The translations under genes were made by a program, and so were the position numbers. Below are positions 8,383-17,675 of a stretch of DNA of 64,000 bases, piece by piece (position 1 is the first letter of the stretch; every line of letters begins with the position of its first letter). The stretch is taken from the NCBI GenBank assembly GCA_937928555.1, contig CALFWR010000002.1:62001-126000 (forward strand). The letters run 5' to 3'. This DNA comes from an uncultured Pirellulaceae bacterium. GTDB taxonomy: Bacteria > Planctomycetota > Planctomycetia > Pirellulales > Pirellulaceae. The notes beneath the pieces are model-generated. The model saw only the letters and a program-made list of their open reading frames with translations. It searched no databases and had not been told where the DNA came from.

Positions 8383-9626
8383 GCGATCGCGTTGTCATTG
8401 TTGGAGGCGGAGTCATCGGGGCGATGTGTGCTTGGTACCTGAGCGATGCGGGCCTTCGAGTTACCGTCGTGGATCGGGGGAAATTTGGATCCGCCTGCTC
8501 GCACGGGAACTGTGGTTACGTCTCGCCCAGCCATGTCCTGCCTTTGACTCGCCCCGGTCAGGTTGCCGCTTCGCTCAGGGAGATGTTCAAAAAGAATTCA
8601 AGCTTTGCAGTCAAACCCCGCTTCAACAGGGACTCGCTGGCGTGGTTCTGGAAATTCGGCCGGCGCTGCAACGAAAGGGACATGCTCGACGCGGCGCAGG
8701 GCCGACATGCGATGCTGCAATCTTCGAAACGGTTGTATCAGGAACTGGTTGCCCGCGAAGACATCGACTGCGAGTGGAAAGAAGCTGGATTGCTGTTCGT
8801 GTTTGATCACGAGAAAGGTTTTGAGGAGTATGGGAAAACCGACAGGCTGTTGCGGGATCGGTTTGGTGTCGGGGCCACTCCGTATGACGGTCAGCAACTG
8901 GTTGAACTTGAACCCGCACTCAAACCGGGGCTTGGTGGCGCGTGGCACTACGAAGGTGATTGCCACTTGCGACCGGACAAGCTGATGGATTCGCTGCGAA
9001 CCAAACTGGAAAGCCGCGGCGTGGACTTTATCGAAGACGCAGCGGTGGAGCGATTCGTAGTTGAGCATGGCAAAGCCAAAGCGGTGGTCGCTGGCGGCGT
9101 GCAGATATCTGCGGATCGGTTTGTTGTCGCGACCGGCGCGTGGACGCCTTTTCTGAATGAGCACCTCGGCTGCCGGATTCCGATCGAACCGGGCAAAGGC
9201 TATTCGCTGACCATGCCGACGCCCGCTCGCATGCCGCAGATCCCCATCGTCTTCGACGACGCTCATGTTGCCGTGACACCGATGCAAAGGAAGTATCGGA
9301 TCGGTTCGACGATGGAGTTCGTGGGCTATGACGCGACGCTCAACCGCAAACGGCTTGAGCTTCTCAAGACTTCGGCAAAGAAATACTTGCACGATCCGTA
9401 TTGCGATCCCGTCGAAGAACAATGGTTTGGCTGGCGACCGATGACTTGGGATGGCAAGCCCATCATTGATGTGTCTCCTGCGATGAGCAACGTGTGGATT
9501 GCTGCGGGCCACAATATGTTGGGCATCAGTATGGCGACGGGCACGGGAAAACTGATTCGCGAACTGATGCTGAACCAGCAGCCCCATGTCGATGCAGCTC
9601 ACTTTTCAATTGCACGCTTGCGATGA
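8379..9626 (+). CDS. DadA-like FAD-dependent D-amino-acid (hydroxy-D-proline) oxidoreductase
   Basis: 415 residues from ATG 8379, which overlaps the epimerase stop; an upstream in-frame start at 8361 lies inside the epimerase gene. The N-terminus VVIVGGGVIGAMCAWYL is the Rossmann GxGxxG FAD motif, and HGNCGYVSPSHVLPL matches the next conserved FAD-contact block of the DadA/DAAO family. The C-terminal GWRPMTWDGKPIID and GHNMLGISMATGTGKLI segments are the conserved second FAD block. In the hydroxyproline pathway this enzyme would oxidise cis-4-hydroxy-D-proline to pyrroline-4-hydroxy-2-carboxylate, the substrate of the upstream DapA homologue. The final alpha-ketoglutarate semialdehyde dehydrogenase is not in this window. 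Confidence 0.88.
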   Translation: MSDRVVIVGGGVIGAMCAWYLSDAGLRVTVVDRGKFGSACSHGNCGYVSPSHVLPLTRPGQVAASLREMFKKNSSFAVKPRFNRDSLAWFWKFGRRCNERDMLDAAQGRHAMLQSSKRLYQELVAREDIDCEWKEAGLLFVFDHEKGFEEYGKTDRLLRDRFGVGATPYDGQQLVELEPALKPGLGGAWHYEGDCHLRPDKLMDSLRTKLESRGVDFIEDAAVERFVVEHGKAKAVVAGGVQISADRFVVATGAWTPFLNEHLGCRIPIEPGKGYSLTMPTPARMPQIPIVFDDAHVAVTPMQRKYRIGSTMEFVGYDATLNRKRLELLKTSAKKYLHDPYCDPVEEQWFGWRPMTWDGKPIIDVSPAMSNVWIAAGHNMLGISMATGTGKLIRELMLNQQPHVDAAHFSIARLR

Positions 9627-9706
9627 ACGAGCGGCTTTGTCGGCAGCACACTGCGACGTGATAAACGATGCGATAGTTTGGTCGTGTTGGTCTGAGAGGA
9701 GGTTCA

Positions 9707-10285
9707 GTGGGATTCAAGTTAACCATTTCGCAATGCCTTGCATTGATTCTTGTGATTGCTTCACTGATTACTTTTTTCGTAAACACTTCGAGCGAGCCGG
9801 TCGTTTGGGATTTGGAAAACTTGCCGTTTCAGATACCGGACTTGCCGGAACAATTCGAAGACAATGGTCGTCCCCGACCTTGTGTGATCCTTGGGACTTA
9901 TTCTCCGGCTACAGAATTTGATAACGGCACTCACCTGTTTCAAAGCCAATACCGTTTTGGCTGGGAGCTATGTCGGGCGACATACTATGACAGAGAAGAA
10001 TTCCTTGACTGGGTTGCCGAGCCGATTGAGAGCCTGAATCCAGGTGCTTGGACACGGGAGCATCTTTCGTACGCGCTTTGCCGTGGGTATCAGCAGTGCA
10101 AGCAGCAGATCATCGAACTTGAGAAACAGAAGAATGTTGATTCAGTGCGCGATCTCATTGGCTATCCCAGCTACTATCGTTTGATTGCGCCGCTTGCGAC
10201 CGGTCTGCTGGGCATTGTCACCCTAGTTTACGTCTCGCGACGAACAAGGGCACGCAAATCTGCGGTAAACCAGGCCGACGCTTGA
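9707..10285 (+). CDS. Hypothetical protein with two membrane segments
   Basis: 192 residues from GTG 9707, which is preceded by a strong Shine-Dalgarno (GAGAGGAGG, four to five bases away), so the GTG start is well supported. A hydrophobic segment at residues 6-24 and another at about 158-177 flank a soluble middle of about 130 residues, rich in aromatic and charged residues. The tail is basic. The topology suggests a loop outside the membrane with both ends inside. I recognise no family. It follows the hydroxyproline genes by 80 bases on the same strand, but nothing links it to that pathway. Confidence 0.75.
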   Translation: MGFKLTISQCLALILVIASLITFFVNTSSEPVVWDLENLPFQIPDLPEQFEDNGRPRPCVILGTYSPATEFDNGTHLFQSQYRFGWELCRATYYDREEFLDWVAEPIESLNPGAWTREHLSYALCRGYQQCKQQIIELEKQKNVDSVRDLIGYPSYYRLIAPLATGLLGIVTLVYVSRRTRARKSAVNQADA

Positions 10286-10308
10286 TATCAGCACTACGCC
10301 AGCGGCGA

Positions 10309-11190
10309 CTACTTCGTCGCCGGGTTCAGCAGGGCGTTGTCTTTCATCCAGTCACCCAAGCGGTGTTTCCAGGTGCTGATGGTGGCCAGTTTGCTGCGTT
10401 GGCCCATGTTGAAGCCGTGGCCACCGGCGTGAAAAAGATGAAGCTCAATGGGGACTTGGGCGGCGCGTAATTTCAGCGCCAGATCAAGGACGACCTTGCT
10501 GGCTCCGTCGTCGTTGGAAACAAGCAGAAAAGTCTTCGGCGAGCCAGCAGGGATGGTTTCCGGGATACCCAGGGGACCGGGATAAACGACAACCTGATAG
10601 TCGGGACGGCAGTTGGCCTGGTCAACCGGATCGGTAGCTGTTGAATCGCCCGCGTGGTTGCCGTAAGTCACCATCGATGCGACTTCGCCACCGGCGCTGA
10701 AACCGAACAGGCCAACTCGCTGCCGATCCAGGCCCATGGCCGTAGCATGATGGCGGACCCATCGCACCGCGCGCTGTCCGTCGGCTTTGGCGTGAACGTC
10801 GATCTTGTACGGCGAATTTTCTTCGCGGGCCAGGCGGTATTTCAAGACGAAGGCCGACACGCCGATTTCGTTCAGGTATTTTGCGGCGTCATTGCCTTCG
10901 GCACCAGCGACCAGCAAGCGATGGCCTCCTCCCGGACAGATCACCACCGCAGCGCCGTTTCGTTTCTCTGGCGGGGCAAGGAACACGGTGACCGATGGAT
11001 TGTGAATGTTCTTCACCCACCAGTCTTTGGCGACCTCGGGTTCATCACTGCGGTTTTCAAACCCGGGAGCGCCGCCGGACCAAAGCGGGATCTGTGTGCC
11101 CGGCTGAATGTTGGCGTTCGGTGGCGAGTCCTGCGCGAATCCTTGCTGAAAACCAAAAACGATGACGAGTACAGCGATCCAGAACTTCAT
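10309..11190 (-). CDS. Secreted alpha/beta-hydrolase (esterase)
   Basis: 293 residues from ATG 11188-11190, preceded by AGGAG at good spacing; upstream in-frame starts lack this. A signal peptide (MKFWIAVLVIVFGFQQGFAQ) is clear. The mature part is an esterase-type alpha/beta hydrolase: VVICPGGGHRLL is the oxyanion-hole loop, GLFGFSAGGEVA carries the nucleophile serine, and the AGGHGF near the end carries the histidine. The acidic residue is probably in the VSNDDGASK region. Close relatives are acetylxylan and other carbohydrate esterases or lipases of the BD-FAE type, so removal of acyl groups from polysaccharide is plausible but unproven. The protein should be periplasmic or outside the cell. 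Confidence 0.87.
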   Translation of the reverse strand: MKFWIAVLVIVFGFQQGFAQDSPPNANIQPGTQIPLWSGGAPGFENRSDEPEVAKDWWVKNIHNPSVTVFLAPPEKRNGAAVVICPGGGHRLLVAGAEGNDAAKYLNEIGVSAFVLKYRLAREENSPYKIDVHAKADGQRAVRWVRHHATAMGLDRQRVGLFGFSAGGEVASMVTYGNHAGDSTATDPVDQANCRPDYQVVVYPGPLGIPETIPAGSPKTFLLVSNDDGASKVVLDLALKLRAAQVPIELHLFHAGGHGFNMGQRSKLATISTWKHRLGDWMKDNALLNPATK

Positions 11191-11263
11191 CTTCTTCTCC
11201 TGGGAGACTTTGCGGTGGGCTGATTCTAGTTCGAACGGAATCGAATTGATCAGGGTCGCGGGC

Positions 11264-11617
11264 CTATTCCCGTTTTTGGACGATGCCTTTTTCGACCATC
11301 TTGTCGACAAAGGTTTGCATCGCGGAAAAGCCCTTGTTGAAGCCGTCCAGTGGGATCGAGACTTCGCGGACTTTGTCGACGCTGCTGCCGTCCGAGTCGT
11401 ACTTCATCAGGTTGATGCGGACGTTGCCGCGATCGAGTTTGATTTCACCAATCCGGTCGGCGCTGAGAATCTGTTTCGCATCTGACGGAGCGGAGGGGAC
11501 TTTGCGGTGTAGCCCGACGAGCATGAACAGGCCGATGCAGACCGCGATCAGGTTCGCGATCAACAGTGCCATGATTGGGAACAGGTTCACGTTCGGGGTC
11601 GTTTCCGATTTTTTCAT
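11264..11617 (-). CDS. Hypothetical single-pass membrane protein
   Basis: 117 residues from ATG 11615-11617 (MKKSETTPNVNLFPIMALL). One hydrophobic helix at residues 13-34 is followed by an 80-residue soluble tail with alternating charge that ends VEKGIVQKRE. The topology, a short cytoplasmic start and one helix, recalls ExbD/TolR-like proteins, but I see no family motif. It lies 73 bases upstream of the secreted esterase gene on the same strand and may be co-transcribed with it. Confidence 0.65.
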   Translation of the reverse strand: MKKSETTPNVNLFPIMALLIANLIAVCIGLFMLVGLHRKVPSAPSDAKQILSADRIGEIKLDRGNVRINLMKYDSDGSSVDKVREVSIPLDGFNKGFSAMQTFVDKMVEKGIVQKRE

Positions 11618-11892
11618 TGGTTCTGACGGGCCAGAGGCCAGTAAATGGCGGTTTTGGTAACGGTGGAGAAAAGAACATTCTATTGCGTTGTTGAAAAAGC
11701 AAAGCCCGGAATTTGGCAAAGCCGGTCTGCAAGGTGCAGAGTTTGTACCGGGAGAGATGGGTCGCGGTGGAACTTCTTGCCTGCCTTGCCCAGTTCAGCC
11801 CTGAACGGCTGTTCAATTCGCGTTTCGGCATCTACTTTCCCGGCCCGGTTGGGACTAGACTGAGCACTTCGACTGAATTTGCGGATGACTGA

Positions 11893-12120
11893 ATGAAGCA
11901 CATAATCTTTCTGCTTGTGGCAGCTCTATTGATATTCCATCAGGACTTTTGGAATTGGGAAAAGTCCGATGCCGTGTTCGGCTTTATTCCGATCGGGCTG
12001 TTCTATCACGCCTGCCTTTCGCTTGCCGCGGGATTCGTCTGGTTCCTTGCGTGTACATTTGCATGGCCCGATGAAATTGACATGGCCGAAGAAGAGTCCG
12101 TCGCACAGGAGGCCCACTGA
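11893..12120 (+). CDS. DUF3311-type small membrane protein
   Basis: 75 residues with two hydrophobic helices (about 3-17 and 30-58) around WNWEKSDAVFGFIPIGLFYH, the pattern of the DUF3311 family. Such proteins are often encoded directly before sodium:solute symporters, and here the stop codon overlaps the symporter start (TGATG, sharing A12120). Tight coupling suggests an accessory or stability role for the transporter, by analogy only. The C-terminus is acidic. Confidence 0.82.
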   Translation: MKHIIFLLVAALLIFHQDFWNWEKSDAVFGFIPIGLFYHACLSLAAGFVWFLACTFAWPDEIDMAEEESVAQEAH

Positions 12121-13694
12121 TGGATCTTCTTGCTGCAATGAATCCGGGTCAGATTCGCCTTCTGATTATCGTTGTTTATTTGTTACTGCTATTGGGGTTG
12201 GGCTTTTTCGCCAGCCGTTCGTTTAGCGGAACAAGAAAAGATTATCTGCTGGCGAGTCATTCGATTGGGCCTTTCCTGCTGCTGATGAGCATCTTTGGAA
12301 CCACGATGACGGCGTTTGCCCTAGTGGGTTCGTCGGGCGAAGCGTTCAAGGAAGGCATCGGCGTGTATGGCATGCTGGCGTCGAGCAGTGGGATCATTCA
12401 CTCGCTGTGTTTCTTTTTGATCGGCGTCAAGGTTTACACCTTTGGTCGCAAGTACGGCTACACGACGCAGTGTCAGTTTTTCCGCGATCGCCTGGACAGC
12501 GATTTTGTTGGCTTGCTGCTGTTTCCGATCCTTGTGATTCTGGTCGTGCCTTACTTGCTGCTGGGCGTGATGGCTGGCGGTGCGGTGATCGAAGCGATGA
12601 CTGGCGGCGCGTTCCCGGATATCTTTCCCGCCAAAGGGCCCGCCAATGGAGCGGTTCCGAAATGGCTGGGCAGTGGGTTGGTGTGTGTTGTGGTTTTAGT
12701 GTACGTGTTCTTTGGCGGGATGCGTGGGACGGCGTGGGCGAATGCGTTTCAGACGATCGTGTTCATGGTCCTTGGCGTGGTGACCTTTTATGTGTTGGCT
12801 GACAAGATTGGCGATGGCGAAACGTTTTGGGAAAGCCTGAAAAATGCGACGGGCAAGGTAGCAGACAAGTACACGACCCGGGAGCACATGAGCCCGACCA
12901 AGTTCTTTACCTACATGCTGATCCCGTTGTCGGTGGGGATGTTCCCGCACCTGTTCCAGCACTGGCTGACGGCCAAAAGTGCCAAAAGCTTCAAGCTGTC
13001 GGTGGTCATGCATCCGATCTTCATCGCGATCGTGTGGGTGCCATGTGTTTTGATCGGAATTTGGGCCACGACGCAGCCGATTCCACCCGCGATTCAATCC
13101 AATGCCAACAAGGTGTTGCCGTTTCTGGTCAAGACAATGACCAGGCCCGAGTTGGGCGGTCTTTTAACGGCCGGGATTCTGGCGGCGATCATGTCGTCGC
13201 TGGACAGCCAGTTCCTGTGTCTGGGGACGATGTTCACCAACGATATTGTGGTTCACTACGGCGGCAAAGACCGATTCAGTGACAAGCAACAGGTTTGGAT
13301 CGCGAGGGCTTTCATCATCCTGATCGTCGCAATCACTTACGTGTTGGCTTTGCAAGGCTACCGCAGTGTGTTCACGCTGGGGATCTGGTGCTTTTCCGGA
13401 TTCGCGGCGCTGTTCCCGATCGTATGGGCGGCGCTTTACTGGAGACGATTGACCGCTGCCGGAGCGGTGTCGGGAATCATTGCCGCTGCTGCCTGCTGGT
13501 TTCTGTTGTTCAGGGAATCCGGTTTTGGCAAGACTACCAATTTCTCGCTCAAGATTCCGTTTACCGAATTGCAGATCATGCCGGTGGTCGCGATCCTTGG
13601 TTGTGCATTACTGGCGATGGTGTTGACTTCACTTGTTACGCCGCCACCCTCAAAGGCGACCCTTGCGAGGTTCTTCCCCGCAGAGAAGGCCTGA
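12120..13694 (+). CDS. Sodium:solute symporter (SSS family)
   Basis: 524 residues with about 13 hydrophobic helices. The N-terminus (QIRLLIIVVYLLLLLGLGFF...GTRKDYLLASHSIG) shows the SSS pattern of a first helix followed by a short polar stretch with a DYLLA motif. GGMRGTAWANAFQTIVF matches the conserved GG..a..wtD..Q segment, and the AAIMSSLDSQFL segment is the SSS signature helix with Na+-ligand serines. It imports an organic solute with sodium; the substrate could be a sugar, amino acid, vitamin or carboxylate and cannot be told. It forms an operon with the DUF3311 gene. Confidence 0.92.
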   Translation: MDLLAAMNPGQIRLLIIVVYLLLLLGLGFFASRSFSGTRKDYLLASHSIGPFLLLMSIFGTTMTAFALVGSSGEAFKEGIGVYGMLASSSGIIHSLCFFLIGVKVYTFGRKYGYTTQCQFFRDRLDSDFVGLLLFPILVILVVPYLLLGVMAGGAVIEAMTGGAFPDIFPAKGPANGAVPKWLGSGLVCVVVLVYVFFGGMRGTAWANAFQTIVFMVLGVVTFYVLADKIGDGETFWESLKNATGKVADKYTTREHMSPTKFFTYMLIPLSVGMFPHLFQHWLTAKSAKSFKLSVVMHPIFIAIVWVPCVLIGIWATTQPIPPAIQSNANKVLPFLVKTMTRPELGGLLTAGILAAIMSSLDSQFLCLGTMFTNDIVVHYGGKDRFSDKQQVWIARAFIILIVAITYVLALQGYRSVFTLGIWCFSGFAALFPIVWAALYWRRLTAAGAVSGIIAAAACWFLLFRESGFGKTTNFSLKIPFTELQIMPVVAILGCALLAMVLTSLVTPPPSKATLARFFPAEKA

Positions 13695-13747
13695 TTCCGG
13701 GCCAGGCTTGATTTTGGCTTTCAGCTACATCTGACAAAGGACGCAAC

Positions 13748-15712
13748 TTGTCGCGGCGAAGAAGCAAACTTCCCCCGATCGAAGTCGAAAGCCACTTTGT
13801 GCGGCTGGTGGAGTGCCTTGCGCTCGAGTCCCAAGCCGAAGTCCAGCGAATGGCGGAGCGGCGGAAACGTCTGGGCTCTGCCAACGCAGAGAAAAGCGGT
13901 GAATCGATTATTGATCTGGTGATTCGCGACTCTCGAAACGGATTGGGCGGTCGGCACCTGGTCGAGTTCGCGAAACGAAGTGCCAATCACGTGATGCCAT
14001 GGCATCGGCTCAAGGTCGGTTCGCCGGTTGTGGTTTGCGAATTTGAATCCGGTTCCGATGCCTCATTGACCGGCGTGGTCAGTGGTCGCCGATCGGATTC
14101 GATTGAAGTGGCATTGGATCGTTGGCCCGAAGGCACGGTCTTTCGTGTGGACTTGACGGCGGATGAGGTCACCCGACAGCGTCACCTGGCAGCCATTGAC
14201 GCGGTGCGTAATTCGCGGGGCAGGGTGGGGCAGCTGCGTGATGTGCTGATGGGCGAAAGGGGGCTTTCGTTTCGCCCGCGAGCTGACGAGGCACCGCCGA
14301 TCCGCAGTCGCATCGAGCTGAACAGGGTCCAGCAGGAAGCGGTTCGCTTTGCCCGCAGCGCCAACGACATCGCGATCATTCATGGCCCACCTGGCACCGG
14401 AAAGACCACGGCGGTTGTGGCATTTATCTGCGACTGCGTGGCTGATGGACAGAAAGTTCTGGCGTGCGCACCTTCGAACACGGCAGTCGACAATCTGCTG
14501 GAACGCCTGGTTGGCGAAGGCGTGCGGGCGGTCCGGTTGGGACATCCCGCCCGAGTCAGCGAGTCGCTTCGTCAGCATTCGCTGGACGCGTTGGCGCTGG
14601 AGCATGAAAGCGCATCGATTGTTCGTGACATGCGCCGCGAAGCCGAGCAGTTGTTTCAAAAGGCGGGCCGCTGGACGCGATCAAATCCCGGCCGCGATGC
14701 CAAACAGGAAATGCGACGCGAAGCTAAACGCTTGATCAGCGACGCGAGACGCCTCGAAAGGATGGCGGTTGAATCGATTCTGGATCGTAGCGAGGTGATT
14801 TGCGCGACCACGACCTTTAACGAAGAAATACTGGGCGATCGTTGGTTCGACACGGCGGTTGTGGATGAAGCCTGCCAGACAACCGAACCTGGTAGTTGGG
14901 TTCCGGTGCTGCGCAGTGATCGGTTGATCCTTGCCGGCGACCCGTTGCAGTTGCCGCCGACGGTGCTTTCCAGTGAAGCGGTCGAAAAAGGGTTCGCCGT
15001 GAGCATGCTTGAGCGGGTGATGGAGCTTTATGGCGAACAGGCGACGCGATTGTTAACGCGGCAATATCGAATGCATCAGGACATCATGGCTTTTTCGTCG
15101 GACCGTTTCTATGACGGTTCACTGGTGGCTGACGAACACGTCGCAGCGCATCTGCTTTGCGATTTGCCCGGGGTCGATGCGGGGGCCAACACCGATTCGC
15201 CGTTGGCGCTGTATGACACCGCCGGAGCGGGCTGGGAAGAAGCCCTCGAAGAGGACGGCTTGAGCAAGCTGAATCAAAAAGAAGCCGAGTTGGTTGTCTA
15301 CAAGGCAAAACAGCTTGTCCGCGATGGGGTGGATCCGCAAAACATCGCGGTGATCGCGCCCTACGCGGCCCAGGTGAGGCTGATTCGCGATTTGTTTCGT
15401 CGCAGTGAACTGCATGGGCCCGATGCGACCGGTGGACAGATTGAAGTCGATACGGTGGACGGTTTTCAGGGTCGCGAAAAGGAAGCGATCATTATTTCTT
15501 TCGTGCGGTCCAATGGCAGTTGTGAAATTGGATTCCTGAAAGACTACCGCCGCACCAATGTGGCACTGACGCGGGCTCGACGCAGGTTGATCGTGATCGG
15601 TGATAGCGCGACATTGGGTGCCGATGAGTTCTACGGTAAACTTTTTGAGTACTTTGAATCAAAGGACTCGTACCATTCGGTGTTCGAAGAAATGAACGAT
15701 ATGAATGGTTAG
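13748..15712 (+). CDS. Superfamily 1 (UPF1/IGHMBP2-like) helicase
   Basis: 654 residues from TTG 13748, with AAAGGA about six bases upstream; later ATGs would cut into the N-terminal domain. Walker A GPPGTGKTT (213-221), VLACAPSNTAVDNL (motif Ia), VVDEACQTTEP (motif II, DEAC), LAGDPLQLPPTV (motif III), RLLTRQYRMH (motif IV), VDTVDGFQGREKEAIIIS (motif V) and NVALTRARRRLIVIGD (motif VI) are all present. This is the eukaryotic-like Upf1/SMUBP2 set of SF1B helicases, which unwind RNA or DNA 5' to 3'. The N-terminal 190 residues include a beta-barrel-like stretch as in that family. No nuclease or RecB domain is fused. The cellular role is unknown. Confidence 0.92.
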   Translation: MSRRRSKLPPIEVESHFVRLVECLALESQAEVQRMAERRKRLGSANAEKSGESIIDLVIRDSRNGLGGRHLVEFAKRSANHVMPWHRLKVGSPVVVCEFESGSDASLTGVVSGRRSDSIEVALDRWPEGTVFRVDLTADEVTRQRHLAAIDAVRNSRGRVGQLRDVLMGERGLSFRPRADEAPPIRSRIELNRVQQEAVRFARSANDIAIIHGPPGTGKTTAVVAFICDCVADGQKVLACAPSNTAVDNLLERLVGEGVRAVRLGHPARVSESLRQHSLDALALEHESASIVRDMRREAEQLFQKAGRWTRSNPGRDAKQEMRREAKRLISDARRLERMAVESILDRSEVICATTTFNEEILGDRWFDTAVVDEACQTTEPGSWVPVLRSDRLILAGDPLQLPPTVLSSEAVEKGFAVSMLERVMELYGEQATRLLTRQYRMHQDIMAFSSDRFYDGSLVADEHVAAHLLCDLPGVDAGANTDSPLALYDTAGAGWEEALEEDGLSKLNQKEAELVVYKAKQLVRDGVDPQNIAVIAPYAAQVRLIRDLFRRSELHGPDATGGQIEVDTVDGFQGREKEAIIISFVRSNGSCEIGFLKDYRRTNVALTRARRRLIVIGDSATLGADEFYGKLFEYFESKDSYHSVFEEMNDMNG

Positions 15713-15799
15713 TTCGAAACGGTTGGCCTAGTCCGAAACCGTTGACCTCCAACGATCGCCCTGAAAAGTTCTGCCGGGTGCAAGCCTCGGCGGTTGCCG

Positions 15800-17008
15800 C
15801 TACCTTCCGTCCCACGTTTCGGGATAGATGACCAGTTCGATCCGGCGGTTGGGGCTTACCCCGCCAACGACTCCTTGACGATGACGTGGCCGATTGCTGG
15901 CCATTCCCATGGTAAACATTTGTCGGTTGGGGATTCCCAGACGAACAAGTTCTTCAAAGACTGCCAGCGATTGGGTGGCGGTCAGTTGGTGATCGGTGGT
16001 TCCGGGTGGGTTCAGCGGTGTGCCATCCCAATGGGCTTCGATGCCGATGATTTGGCGGGGGAACGATTCGCGAATCGTCGATGCGACGTTCTGTAACAGT
16101 GGCAACTGGCCCGGTTGAACACGGAAGCTTCCGGATGTGAACAAGCGGTCGGTTGGGAATTCGATGCGGATCACGTCTCCATCCATTCGCGTGTCACCGC
16201 CGGGAATCCGGATCGCGTTGAGCTTTTGCATCAGCCCGTTGTTGGCCCGGATTGTTGCTGACCCGCCGGGAACGTTACCGCCTGAAAACCCTGCGTTTTG
16301 AAAGGGTCCCGGGTTGTCGAACCGCGAGCCCGAACCGCGCTGCCCCGGGCCGCTGGAAGCGGGCTGAAATGGCCGGTTCTGCAAGGAATCAAGTCTGCTT
16401 TGACGTTGAGCCAGCAGGCTGTCCTGTTCCTGAATTCTCTGCGTGAGTTGCTGGACCTGTTGCTGCAAACCGACAAACTGTTGCTGGTTGATACGGTCCT
16501 GGCTGCCGGAACGGTTTATCCGCCCGGTCATGTCAGAAAGCTGTTGCTTCAAGGTTTGGTTGTACTGATTGGCCAACTCCAGTTTTTGTTGCAACGTGGC
16601 GACTTCGGTGTTGAGCAGTTCGTTGTCCGCGTCGTAAGCTCCGATGCGTTGACTGAGTCGTGAGTGCTCCTGATTGAATTGGAATGGATTCGACCCTGCG
16701 GCAGAACCACTAGGGATCTGTCCGCCGCCAAATTGCCCAGCGATTTGCCCAAGGCCGGAATTTGCCGCCTGTGCGACCTGTTGATTGCGAGCGAAAGGGT
16801 TACTGAACGATGAACCGCCAAAGCCACCTCCGCCAAAGAGCGAAGAACCCGAACTGCTCACAGGCCGGTTGCCAAATCCGAACAGGCCTCCGGTTCGGTT
16901 CTGCGGTTGGCATCCGGAAATGAGAATCACGCAGCAAGCCAAAACGGCAACAGCTCGAACTGAGGCGAAGCGGCAGGCTGAAGATTGGTGGGTTGATTGG
17001 AGTGTCAT
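15800..17008 (-). CDS. OmpA-family outer-membrane lipoprotein with coiled coil
   Basis: 402 residues. The leader (AVAVLACCVILISGC) ends in a lipobox with C33, so the protein should be lipid-anchored. Then come a Gly/Ser/Phe-rich low-complexity stretch (40-110), a coiled coil with many Gln residues (about 125-210), a second Gly/Pro linker, and a C-terminal OmpA-like domain (about 275-402) with IEFPTDRLFTSGSFRV, IIGIEAHWDGTPLN and SPNRRIELVIYP, which corresponds to the peptidoglycan-binding fold. It is likely to tie the outer membrane to the cell wall, or to act as a scaffold. The start at 17006-17008 has only a weak ribosome site. Confidence 0.87.
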   Translation of the reverse strand: MTLQSTHQSSACRFASVRAVAVLACCVILISGCQPQNRTGGLFGFGNRPVSSSGSSLFGGGGFGGSSFSNPFARNQQVAQAANSGLGQIAGQFGGGQIPSGSAAGSNPFQFNQEHSRLSQRIGAYDADNELLNTEVATLQQKLELANQYNQTLKQQLSDMTGRINRSGSQDRINQQQFVGLQQQVQQLTQRIQEQDSLLAQRQSRLDSLQNRPFQPASSGPGQRGSGSRFDNPGPFQNAGFSGGNVPGGSATIRANNGLMQKLNAIRIPGGDTRMDGDVIRIEFPTDRLFTSGSFRVQPGQLPLLQNVASTIRESFPRQIIGIEAHWDGTPLNPPGTTDHQLTATQSLAVFEELVRLGIPNRQMFTMGMASNRPRHRQGVVGGVSPNRRIELVIYPETWDGR

Positions 17009-17128
17009 TGAGAGTCATCCGTGACCGACAATACGCGGGCTGCGAGACGGTAACAGGCGGCCTTCGGCTGGTAAACAGCAACACTTGAGCCAAATCACAA
17101 AAAAGTATAGACGCTAGCGTGAGCCAAG

Positions 17129-17590
17129 TTAGCTCGTTGATTCCCAGCGTTGAATGACTTTTGCGTGTCGGTTTAGCAGCAAGAGCAGTGGGCAAACGTC
17201 GATTCCGGATTCTGTTTTTCCGTCGCAAAGCTCATTCGAATTGAGCCACTGAAGGTCATCGCGAGACTTCAGTGCCTCGAGAGGCTTTCTGCGGTAGAGG
17301 TCGACATTGTAAAACGAGCAGATGATTTGGCTGTCGGCTTCCTCGCCCGGTAGCGGGGCCTGAAAGTCGCTATTCAGCTGAGCCATGTTGGAGACAACGA
17401 AGTCTCTTGATCTGTCCATCCCCAGTTCCCAGGCGACCTCGCGGGTGATCGTTTCGCGGAGTGATTCTTTTTCCAGCCGGGCGGCGGTTACGAATTCGAA
17501 GTGGACTCGCTGAGGGCAGAACTTGCCCAGCCAGATGTTTGGCTGGTGGGCGCTGCGGATCAAGGCAACCGCGACTTCGACGATTTGCAT
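17129..17590 (-). CDS. Nudix-fold-like protein with degenerate Nudix box
   Basis: 153 residues. The segment AARLEKESLRETITREVAWELGM aligns with the Nudix box GX5EX7REUXEEXGU, keeping the first Glu and the R-E...E-x-G core; the leading Gly is Ala and the first Glu of the catalytic pair is Trp. QPNIWLGKFCPQRVHFEFV before it and SFYNVDLYRRKPL...LQWLNSNEL after it fit the strands and the W.....EL end of a Nudix hydrolase. Loss of a catalytic Glu suggests reduced or altered activity, as in non-catalytic Nudix regulators. It is divergent from the next gene with an 85-base gap. The fold assignment is by eye and moderate. Confidence 0.65.
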   Translation of the reverse strand: MQIVEVAVALIRSAHQPNIWLGKFCPQRVHFEFVTAARLEKESLRETITREVAWELGMDRSRDFVVSNMAQLNSDFQAPLPGEEADSQIICSFYNVDLYRRKPLEALKSRDDLQWLNSNELCDGKTESGIDVCPLLLLLNRHAKVIQRWESTS

Positions 17591-17675
17591 GTTATGGCGT
17601 TGGTAAAATTTCGGGAGTGTATGTAACCGATTTTATCCAGACTGGGCAACAACGCCATTTTGCCGGAAACCGCAT

